Shown: piece after piece, positions 10,036 to 17,647 of the stretch
How positions within the stretch are numbered: position 1 is the first letter of the stretch
Layout of the letters: each line of letters opens with the position of its first letter
Source: Pedobacter frigidisoli
Lineage (GTDB): Bacteria; Bacteroidota; Bacteroidia; Sphingobacteriales; Sphingobacteriaceae
NCBI RefSeq assembly: GCF_004331675.1
Contig: NZ_SJSN01000008.1
Span: 62,001 to 126,000, forward strand
Length of the DNA: 64,000 nt
Reading direction: 5' to 3'
Program-made: the position numbers and the translations under genes
Notes under the pieces: generated by a model
Database searches by the model: none
Told to the model about the DNA's origin: nothing
The model's input: the letters and a program-made list of their open reading frames with translations, nothing else

Positions 10036-10065
10036 CAAATTATAAAATTATTATTAATTGTCAAA
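10036..10065 (-). promoter_or_regulatory. Candidate galT operon promoter
   Basis: On the minus strand a TTTG (RC of 10062-10065) is followed about 18-19 nt later by TAATTTG (RC of 10036-10042), close to but one base short of the Bacteroidota TAnnTTTG -7 box. The upstream element falls in the centre of the palindrome, so a bound regulator would block it. Spacing and context support it; the imperfect -7 box limits confidence. Confidence 0.35.
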
Positions 10066-10086
10066 ACGACAATTAATAATAATTTT
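10044..10086. promoter_or_regulatory. Perfect palindromic operator between galT and the Nudix regulator gene
   Basis: Two perfect 19-nt arms, 10044-10062 and 10068-10086, are separated by 5 nt (AAAAC). The inner part is TTGTC-N5-GACAA flanked by AT-rich sequence. It lies midway in the 158-bp intergenic region between the galactose operon and the divergent NrtR-like gene, the position expected for an operator serving both. A terminator role is unlikely because both neighbours are transcribed away from it. Confidence 0.75.
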
Positions 10087-10136
10087 TATATTCGTAAAAA
10101 AATAGACATATTAAGCTTTCAAACCACTTATAAAAG

Positions 10137-10835
10137 ATGATAGAGTATTCCAGACAGCCGCATTACTTAGTTGCTGTAGATTGCATTGTATTTGGATTTG
10201 ATGGCGAACACCTTAAAATTTTATTGGTTAAAAGGGGTTTGGAGCCCGAAATAAACAAGTGGAGTTTAATGGGTGGCTTTGTTGGTGCAGATGAAAGTCC
10301 GGATGATGCAGCAAACCGTGTGCTTAAAAAAATGACCGGCTTGGAAGGTGTTTATTTGGAGCAACTGCAAATTTATGGCGAACCTAGCCGCGATCCAATT
10401 GAGCGAACGCTTTCGGTTGGTTACTTTGCCTTAATTGATATTCACAAATATGAAACGCAGTTGAACGATGATTACGAAGCGGAGTGGTTTTTGATTAACG
10501 ATCGTCCGAAGTTAATTTTCGATCACAATGAAATGGTTGCCGATGCTAGAAAAAAACTAAGGTATAAAGCTGCATTACACCCTATTTTGTTCGAAATGCT
10601 GCCTAAACAATTCACCATCCCGCAACTTCATACCTTATTTGAGGAAGTAAATGATACCAAAATCGATACTAGAAATTTCAGTCGTAAAATCACTTCTACG
10701 GGTTTATTAATCAAACTCGAAGAAAAAGATCGTTCAGGCTCGAAAAAAGGTGCTTTCTATTTTAAGCTTGATAAAAAGAAATACAGTGCAAATTCTCAGG
10801 CTTTTTTAAACTTGATGCCGAATCTAAAAAGCTGA
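10137..10835 (+). CDS. NrtR-like Nudix-domain transcriptional regulator, probable galactose regulator
   Basis: The 232-residue protein has an N-terminal Nudix fold (residues 8-140) and a C-terminal winged helix (about 150-230), the architecture of the NrtR/AraR group. Its Nudix box is degenerate: after G-x5-E the canonical REUxEE becomes RVLKKM, so the metal-binding glutamates are lost and hydrolase activity is not expected. In Bacteroidota, related proteins control sugar catabolism genes. The gene diverges from galT-galK-symporter across a strong palindrome, so it probably regulates galactose use, with a sugar or sugar phosphate bound in the former active site. Effector and sign of control are inferred. 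Confidence 0.82.
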   Translation: MIEYSRQPHYLVAVDCIVFGFDGEHLKILLVKRGLEPEINKWSLMGGFVGADESPDDAANRVLKKMTGLEGVYLEQLQIYGEPSRDPIERTLSVGYFALIDIHKYETQLNDDYEAEWFLINDRPKLIFDHNEMVADARKKLRYKAALHPILFEMLPKQFTIPQLHTLFEEVNDTKIDTRNFSRKITSTGLLIKLEEKDRSGSKKGAFYFKLDKKKYSANSQAFLNLMPNLKS

Positions 10836-11511
10836 TTTTGCTATAATCTGTGGCAAACCTTTTAAAGCGTTTTGAACTTTTGGGGTTCATTGGCATTTTT
10901 TTCTTAAAAATGATCGGTAGCATTTTATGGCTGCTTTAGCCCCGATAGAAAACCTATACAACAAGCAAGCATACCTAAAAAATGAATGACAAATGCTTAA
11001 ATCGGGGGCTGCCGTTCCTAAGAAGGCATGTTTTTTTAAACATTTATTACTTCAACAAAGGCGTTGTTGCACTGTACTATGTACCTAAACCCGATTGAAC
11101 GAATGCCGTTTTTCACGGCAATAGGTAAAGCGGGGCGGAAGATGCCAAAGGTTCAGAACCATTCATTTCCAAATAATAACCACATCAAGCTAGCTAAGCC
11201 TTAAAAATTAAGCCCTTGGTTGGCGTTATAATAAACGGAATAAAGTTTCGTAAGCAGAATTTGATTTGCAAGTGTTTCTTGAAAATGAACGGGAGCATTT
11301 TTATGGTAGCTTCAGCCCCGACAATAACACAGCCAAGGTTTTTCAATCATCAATTGCGGTTTCCAAACATCGTTACATGCCGCAAGGCGAATGGATTTTA
11401 ATGCTTATCAAAGAAAATAAAATGCAAACGATTGACATTTGTTTTTAACCGATTTATAAATTTTACAACTATATTCGTCGCTGTTGGTTTTCATATCTTA
11501 CGATCCTACCC
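10836..11511. repeat. 676-bp noncoding interval with an imperfect 45-bp direct repeat
   Basis: No convincing gene is visible. A segment at about 10903-10949 recurs in diverged form at 11279-11324, sharing TTTCTT-AAAATGA-CGG-AGCATTTT-ATGG and AGCCCCGA. The first copy also forms a long-range inverted repeat: AGCCCCGAT at 10938-10946 pairs with ATCGGGGGCT at 11001-11010 with one bulged G. Short frames over the second copy hold no known domain. This may be a decayed interspersed repeat. It also contains the unrecognised promoter of pta. Confidence 0.35.
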
Positions 11512-13599
11512 ATGACTAAAAACATCTTTATTGCATCAGCAGAGCCTTATACCGGAAAATCAGTGATCGCCTTTGGCATGATTAATATGTTACTGGCTAA
11601 AACACAAAAGGTTGGTTATTTCAAGCCAATTATTGCGCAAGAAGATCCGAATAAAAAAGATGAACATGTTCAAGCCATGCTTGATTATTTTTCACTTCCT
11701 GTACCTTATGAAGATGCTTTCGCTTTTACGCGACAAGATATGCTTCATCAATCGGAAGATAGTAGTGCAATCATCAATACCATTATTAGTAAGTATAAAA
11801 AACTCGAAGATAATTATGATTTTACCGTAATTGAGGGGAGCGATTTTCTTGGCGAAGGCAGTGCTTTTGAGTTTGAATCGAATGCTTTGATGGCGAAAAA
11901 CTTGGGTGCTCCTGTACTCATTGTTGTTTCTGGAAAGAATAAAACGGCAAGCGAAACTTTTAAATCGGCCATTAATATTTACCGTAACTTTTTATTGAGG
12001 GATGTTCAGGTTTTAGGCGTAGTAGCAAACATGGTTAATCCAGAGGAAGCAGATCGCATTAAGCAAGCGTTAACAAACCAGCTTCCGCCGGAATTGTTGA
12101 TTGCTGTGATACCAATTGAAAGCGGTTTGCAAAGTCCGACGATGAAAGAAATTACCGCTGCGCTAAATGCAGATGTACTTTTTGGCGCCGATTTAATGGA
12201 TAATCAGGTAGATAATTTCGTGACGGGTGCCATGATGCTTCCCAATTTTTTGAGGCACATAAAGGATAATCTCCTAATTGTTACACCGGGCGACCGTGGA
12301 GATATTATTATTGGATCTTTGCAGGCAAATCTATCGGCCAATTACCCAAAAATTGCAGGAATCGTTTTGACCGCTGGAACTTTGCCCGATGAACCTATGA
12401 TTCGCTTAATCGAGGGATTGCAAACCATTATTCCGATTATTGCTGTTCAAAAGGGAACATTTGAAACCACCACCACAATCGGTGCTATCCACTCCAAAAT
12501 TACGATAGATAATAAAAAGAAAATCGAATTGGCAATCGATATTTTTGAAAGACATGTCGATTTAAAAGCGTTAGACGATAAAATAATCACGTTTAGTTAT
12601 CAAGGGATTACGCCGCACATGTTCCAATATCAATTGGTAAAATGGGCAAAGCGATCGAAAAAACACATCGTTCTTCCAGAGGGAAATGATGATAGAATAT
12701 TAAAGGCGACAGAAAAATTAATTGCTCAAGATATTGTGGATATTACTTTGCTTGGCGACCCGATTGAGATTGGAAATTCGATCAAACGTTTAGGTTTAAC
12801 TCTTGACCTTAATGCCATTCACATCCACAATCCGGCATCTTCAGCACATTATGATAATTATGTAGAAACCCTTTACGAGCTTCGAAAAGCCAAAAACGTA
12901 AACATGGAAATGGCTCGAGATATGATGACTGATGTTTCTTATTTCGGAACGATGATGGTTTACAAGGGCGATGCCGATGGAATGGTTTCTGGAGCGGTAC
13001 ATACTACGCAACACACCATCAGACCAGCGCTTCAATTTGTAAAAACTAAACCAGGTGTTTCGGTGGTTTCGTCAATCTTTTTTATGTGTTTACCAGAGCG
13101 TGTTGCTATTTTCGGCGATTGTGCGGTAAACCCTAATCCAACGGCACAACAATTGGCAGAGATTGCCATTTCATCAGCAGAAAGTAGCGCCAGATTTGGC
13201 ATCGAACCACGAATTGCCATGTTATCGTATTCATCGGGAACATCTGGCGAGGGCGAAGATGTGGAACGCGTTAGAGAAGCTACCGCGATTGTACGCGAGC
13301 GGTTTCCAGATTTAAAAATTGAGGGTCCGATACAATATGATGCCGCTGTTGATCCAATTGTTGGAAAGCAAAAGCTGCCAAATTCTGAAGTTGCAGGCCG
13401 GGCAAGTGTATTAATTTTCCCCGATTTAAATACAGGAAATAACACTTACAAAGCTGTACAGCGAGAAACAGGTGCATTGGCCATTGGCCCAATGCTGCAA
13501 GGATTGAATAAGCCAATTAACGATCTTAGTCGTGGCTGTACGGTAGATGATATTTTTAACACGGTTGTAATTACAGCCATTCAATGTCAGGAAATTTAG
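11512..13599 (+). CDS. pta: Phosphate acetyltransferase, long form
   Basis: The 695-residue protein is the three-domain type. An N-terminal BioD-like P-loop domain begins with ASAEPYTGKSVIA (residues 9-21), a DRTGG domain follows (about 215-330), and the catalytic PTA_PTB domain occupies residues 370-690, including the SSGTSGEGEDV-type segment near residue 570. It converts acetyl-CoA and phosphate to acetyl-phosphate and CoA. The ackA start lies 2 bp after its stop, so the two make the classical acetate operon. Length is normal for the long form. Confidence 0.96.
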   Translation: MTKNIFIASAEPYTGKSVIAFGMINMLLAKTQKVGYFKPIIAQEDPNKKDEHVQAMLDYFSLPVPYEDAFAFTRQDMLHQSEDSSAIINTIISKYKKLEDNYDFTVIEGSDFLGEGSAFEFESNALMAKNLGAPVLIVVSGKNKTASETFKSAINIYRNFLLRDVQVLGVVANMVNPEEADRIKQALTNQLPPELLIAVIPIESGLQSPTMKEITAALNADVLFGADLMDNQVDNFVTGAMMLPNFLRHIKDNLLIVTPGDRGDIIIGSLQANLSANYPKIAGIVLTAGTLPDEPMIRLIEGLQTIIPIIAVQKGTFETTTTIGAIHSKITIDNKKKIELAIDIFERHVDLKALDDKIITFSYQGITPHMFQYQLVKWAKRSKKHIVLPEGNDDRILKATEKLIAQDIVDITLLGDPIEIGNSIKRLGLTLDLNAIHIHNPASSAHYDNYVETLYELRKAKNVNMEMARDMMTDVSYFGTMMVYKGDADGMVSGAVHTTQHTIRPALQFVKTKPGVSVVSSIFFMCLPERVAIFGDCAVNPNPTAQQLAEIAISSAESSARFGIEPRIAMLSYSSGTSGEGEDVERVREATAIVRERFPDLKIEGPIQYDAAVDPIVGKQKLPNSEVAGRASVLIFPDLNTGNNTYKAVQRETGALAIGPMLQGLNKPINDLSRGCTVDDIFNTVVITAIQCQEI

Positions 13600-13601
13600 A
13601 A

Positions 13602-14798
13602 ATGAACATTTTAGTAATCAATTCGGGAAGCAGTTCCCTAAAATATCAACTTTTCAAAATGCCAAACCAATCGCCAATTTGCAGCGGATTGGTTGAGCGA
13701 ATTGGAATCGATGGATCATATATTAAACATACTGTTTTCTCCAACGGAGAGAAATTGGTAACCGAAAAATCGGGAAGTATTGCAGATCATGGCGAGGCAC
13801 TTAAACAAGTTTTAGCAATGCTTTCTGGCGGTGAAAAACCGGTAATCGCTAGTCCTGAAGATATTGCTGCCGTCGGCCATAGAGTTGTGCATGGCGGAGA
13901 ACATTTTTCGGGCCCAACTTTGATTACTGATGAGGTGAAAGCGCAGATAAAAAAATTATTCTCGCTTGCGCCACTACATAATCCAGTTAATTTAAAATGC
14001 ATTGAGGTAGCAGAGCAAACTTTCAAAAATGCTGTTCAAGTAGCCGTTTTTGACACTGCTTTTCATCAAACCATTCCAGCAGAAGCATTTAGGTATGCCA
14101 TTCCAGATAAATATTATAAGGAAGATGGAATTCGGGTTTATGGTTTCCATGGAACAAGTCACAAATATGTAAGTGAGCAAGCTATAATGTGGCTTGATAA
14201 AAAGGAATCGAAGATTATCAGTATTCATTTAGGCAATGGATGTAGCATGACAGCCATTAAAAATGGTCAATCGATTGATACCAGTATGGGTTTTGGGCCG
14301 CTAAGTGGCTTGGTAATGGGCACAAGATCTGGCGATATTGATCCATCGGTTATTTTTCACTTAATTGAACATGCCGGTTATAGTCTTTCGCAACTGAGCA
14401 CACTTTTTAATAAAGAATCTGGCTTGTTAGGCGTTGGCGGATCGAGTGATATGCGTGACATTAGAAAGTTGGTAGCTGAGGGAAATGATGATGCAATTTT
14501 GGCCCTGGAGCTTTACGCTTACCGAATTAAAAAGTTTATTGGCGCTTACACCGCGGTTATGAATGGTGTAGATGCAATTATTTTTACGGCAGGTGTTGGC
14601 GAAAACGATATGGCAATGCGTGAGAGTGCTTGTAGGGAATTGGATTATTTGGGAATTGAGCTAGATAATGATGCAAATGCGCAATATAATGGAGGCATTA
14701 TGGATGTAAGTTCTCGTAATTCGAAAGTTAGGATTTTGGTGATTCCAACAAATGAAGAGTATGAAATTGCTTCACAGTGTTATGGTTTGTTGAATTAG
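13602..14798 (+). CDS. ackA: Acetate kinase
   Basis: ATG 13602 is chosen because it directly precedes the conserved NILVINSGSSSLKYQLF start (398 residues). An upstream in-frame ATG at 13584 would overlap pta. ASKHA-fold motifs are all present: VGHRVVHGG, VFDTAFHQT, YGFHGTSH, HLGNGCS and TAGVGEN. The enzyme transfers phosphate between acetyl-phosphate and ADP, making ATP and acetate in overflow metabolism. It is translationally close to pta. The region downstream holds repeats and no clear terminator. Confidence 0.96.
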   Translation: MNILVINSGSSSLKYQLFKMPNQSPICSGLVERIGIDGSYIKHTVFSNGEKLVTEKSGSIADHGEALKQVLAMLSGGEKPVIASPEDIAAVGHRVVHGGEHFSGPTLITDEVKAQIKKLFSLAPLHNPVNLKCIEVAEQTFKNAVQVAVFDTAFHQTIPAEAFRYAIPDKYYKEDGIRVYGFHGTSHKYVSEQAIMWLDKKESKIISIHLGNGCSMTAIKNGQSIDTSMGFGPLSGLVMGTRSGDIDPSVIFHLIEHAGYSLSQLSTLFNKESGLLGVGGSSDMRDIRKLVAEGNDDAILALELYAYRIKKFIGAYTAVMNGVDAIIFTAGVGENDMAMRESACRELDYLGIELDNDANAQYNGGIMDVSSRNSKVRILVIPTNEEYEIASQCYGLLN

Positions 14799-14893
14799 GT
14801 TTGAGGATTTCGGTTTCTTGCCGATTACGTAATGGTGAATTTGATTTACAAGTATTATTTATTTTATTGTTAGGTCTTGTAGCTACTTCATGG

Positions 14894-15188
14894 TCAGCAT
14901 CTTTCATGTTTAGCGTTCCTGCTATTATGATCCTGAATCAAGTTCAGGAAGACGACAGTTCGTGTAAAGTGTTTTAATACTTGGTTCAGTCAATTCCTCC
15001 TGATGAACTTAATTCAGCATCTTTCATGCTAAGCGTTCCTGCTATTAAGATCCTGAACCAAGTTCAGGAGGACGAGCGTTTATGTAAGTTGTTTTGGCAT
15101 TTTGCCTACCCATCGCCATTACAACCATGCCTAACCACCTCGTCATGCTGAACTTGATTCAGCATCTTTCATGCTTAGTCCTCCTGAA
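14894..15188. repeat. Three copies of an intergenic hairpin repeat, two at an exact 120-bp period
   Basis: The 405-bp gap between ackA and the GH2 gene holds repeats and no gene. Copies at 14894-14975 and 15014-15095 align without gaps at a spacing of exactly 120 bp, with most positions identical. Each carries a TCCTGAA-N5-TTCAGGA hairpin (14931-14949 and 15051-15069). A third partial copy at 15159-15188 shares TCAGCATCTTTCATGCT and overlaps an ATGCTGAA-N5-TTCAGCAT hairpin (15145-15165). Fragments of this family (GTCATGCTGA) recur at 40849 and 47120. It looks like a REP-type element family. Confidence 0.65.
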
Positions 15189-15203
15189 ATTGAATTTAAT
15201 CCA

Positions 15204-17636
15204 TTATTTAGTCGAAACAATTTCTATTAATCCGCTGGTTAGCGATTTACCTTTTACGTTCAATTGTATTTTACCGCCTTTTTTATCAGATATAATGGTA
15301 ACCACAAGCTTCCCACTAAACAATTTCATGGTTGGCATCTCAAATGATTCAAGCGAAGTTGCATCGCCATTACAAACAGCCTTAAATTTCCCTGCTCCTG
15401 TTACTTCAAAATTTAGTTGATCAGTAGCAGTTGGACAAATGTTACCATTCTTATCAACGACAGAAACAGTTACGTAAGACAAATCTTTTCCATCAGCAGT
15501 AATTTCATTTCTGTCGGCTGTTAAAATAATCTTCGCTGGCTTACCTGCTGTTTTAACTTGCGCCTCTTTTACTGGTTTTCCATTGCTATCTAAAGCGACA
15601 ACCTTAAGCGTTCCAGGTTCGTATTTAACATCCATCCACATTAAACGGTAACGGTTTTGAGGTGATGATTTATCTTTTTTCCGAATGCCCAAACTTTTAC
15701 CGTTAAGAAAAAGTTCTGCGCTATCATAACTGGTGTAAACAAAAACTGGAGTGGTTTGTCCTTCTCTTCCCTCCCAATTCCAATGTGGTAAAATATGCAA
15801 AGTTGCTTCGGTTTTGTTCCATCTACTTTTGTATAGATAGTAGCGATCTTTCGGTAAACCTGCTAAATCAGAAATCCCGAAATAAGAGCTTCTTGATGGC
15901 CAGCTGGTATCGTAAGGTGTTGGTTCTCCCAAATAATCGAAGCCTGTCCACACGAATTCGCCAATAACCCAAGGTTTATCATCTTGCATTACAAAATCAT
16001 CATCTGGCAAATTAGACCAGCTACAATATTCCATATCATACGATGAAGATTGGAAGTCTTCATACTGTTTATCGAATCCTTTTACTACCGGAAATTTATA
16101 AATTCCCCTGGAGCTAACTGTAGAGGCCGTTTCTGATCCTAGAATGAATCCTTGGGGAAATGCTGTATAGGCGTCGTTATAAAGGTGAACACGATAGTTT
16201 AGACCGGGAACATCCAGCAAAGCACCAAAACCAGATTGCATGGTTGCTTTAACTTGGTCCATTCCAACCGTTACCGGACGAGTTGGATCCTCTCGATGGA
16301 AAATTTCTTGCAACCATTTTGCTCTTTTTACACCTTCAGCACCAAACTGATCTGGAACCTCATTGCCCGAACTCCACATTACAATACATGGATGATTTTT
16401 TGTCGCTTTGACTAAATTTACAATATCCTTTTCGGCATCTGTATCGAAGTATAAATGATAACCATTTTCTACCTTGGCCTTTGCCCATTCATCGAAACTT
16501 TCTGCAAGGAACATAAAACCCATTTCATCACACAATTCCAATTGCTCTGGCGATGGCATGTTGTGCGAACTTCTGATTGCATCGCAACCCATTTCCTTTA
16601 AAATAGTAAGTTGTCTCCGTAATGCGGCAGTATTTATGGCAGTTCCCAGCGGACCAAGATCGTGGTGTAAACAAACGCCTTTGAACTTTCTCACTTGTCC
16701 GTTTAAACTAAATCCTTTGTTGGCTTGATAGCTAATTTCTCTTACGCCAAACCTGGTTTTCACTACGTCTTTAAGCACATTCCCATCATAAACACTCGAA
16801 ACCGAAGTGTATAAATAAGGCGCTTCTGGCGACCAAAGATTTGGATTGGAAATCGGAATATTTTGATCAGCCTCATTACCAAAAAATGATTTCGCAGTAT
16901 CTATAGCTATTTGCTTTCCTGATTGATCTAAAATCTGAGTAACTAACCGAACATTGTTGCCCGTAATTTTAGTCTTGATATTAACCTTGGCAAATTCCTT
17001 TTTTGCAATTGGCGTCGTTACAGTTATTCCCCATTGATCGACACTTTTTTCATCCTTAATAATTAAATGAACATTGCGATATAATCCAGCTCCAGGATAC
17101 CAACGAGAAGATTTCGGTTTATTATTAAGGTGAATAGCCAATTGATTTCCGTTCGATTTTAAATCATTAGTGATATCGATATAAAAATAATTGTACCCGT
17201 AATTCCATTGTCCAACAAGTTTTCCATTGAGATAAACCCGAGGTTCGCTCATGGCACCATCGATTTGCAACAGCACTTTTTGATTCGGTTTTAATATTGG
17301 AAGATTAAGGTTTTTCCGATACCAACCCTCTCCTATATAAGGTAAAGCGCCAGTTCTGCCTGTCTTTTCACTTGCTACTTTTTCTCCGTTTTGCGTAATT
17401 GCTGTTATCTGTTTATCGATTTCCTTATCAAACGGACCACTGATTGCCCAATCATGAGGTACACTTACTGTTTCCCAAGCTTTATCGTTAAAATTAGGTT
17501 CGGCTGCGGTTGGAAAACTTCCTTTAGAAAACTTCCAACCCTCATCCAACAAGATTTCGGTTCTTTGCGCAACGGCATTCAAATAAGCGCAACTGGAAAT
17601 GATAAGCGTGAGGAAGATGGTTTTAAATCGCAACAT
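15204..17636 (-). CDS. Secreted GH2 beta-galactosidase-like hydrolase
   Basis: An 810-residue protein with signal peptide (1-24, ending AVAQ). Order of domains: GH2 sugar-binding jelly roll (about 30-190), Ig-like domain (200-300), TIM barrel (305-600), then DUF4982-like and bacterial Ig-like C-terminal domains. The acid/base Glu lies in WSSGNEVPDQ and the nucleophile Glu in VIGEFVWTGFDY. As part of the galactan locus it probably removes galactose from the ends of oligosaccharides in the periplasm. It ends the locus, 11 bp downstream of the GH5-like gene. Other GH2 activities cannot be excluded. Confidence 0.88.
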   Translation of the reverse strand: MLRFKTIFLTLIISSCAYLNAVAQRTEILLDEGWKFSKGSFPTAAEPNFNDKAWETVSVPHDWAISGPFDKEIDKQITAITQNGEKVASEKTGRTGALPYIGEGWYRKNLNLPILKPNQKVLLQIDGAMSEPRVYLNGKLVGQWNYGYNYFYIDITNDLKSNGNQLAIHLNNKPKSSRWYPGAGLYRNVHLIIKDEKSVDQWGITVTTPIAKKEFAKVNIKTKITGNNVRLVTQILDQSGKQIAIDTAKSFFGNEADQNIPISNPNLWSPEAPYLYTSVSSVYDGNVLKDVVKTRFGVREISYQANKGFSLNGQVRKFKGVCLHHDLGPLGTAINTAALRRQLTILKEMGCDAIRSSHNMPSPEQLELCDEMGFMFLAESFDEWAKAKVENGYHLYFDTDAEKDIVNLVKATKNHPCIVMWSSGNEVPDQFGAEGVKRAKWLQEIFHREDPTRPVTVGMDQVKATMQSGFGALLDVPGLNYRVHLYNDAYTAFPQGFILGSETASTVSSRGIYKFPVVKGFDKQYEDFQSSSYDMEYCSWSNLPDDDFVMQDDKPWVIGEFVWTGFDYLGEPTPYDTSWPSRSSYFGISDLAGLPKDRYYLYKSRWNKTEATLHILPHWNWEGREGQTTPVFVYTSYDSAELFLNGKSLGIRKKDKSSPQNRYRLMWMDVKYEPGTLKVVALDSNGKPVKEAQVKTAGKPAKIILTADRNEITADGKDLSYVTVSVVDKNGNICPTATDQLNFEVTGAGKFKAVCNGDATSLESFEMPTMKLFSGKLVVTIISDKKGGKIQLNVKGKSLTSGLIEIVSTK

Positions 17637-17647
17637 GTATGGTGATA

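Noticed and set aside
11216..11448. Two short plus-strand frames upstream of pta
   Set aside because: They overlap each other and the imperfect repeat, lack a recognisable domain, and the related upstream copy has stop codons in the same frame.
14777..14977. Plus-strand frame overlapping the end of ackA
   Set aside because: Most of it lies in the 120-bp-period repeat; no domain is visible.
14894..15188. Regularly spaced repeats as a CRISPR array
   Set aside because: Only two full copies at 120-bp spacing, with long repeats and no cas genes; the pattern is REP-like.
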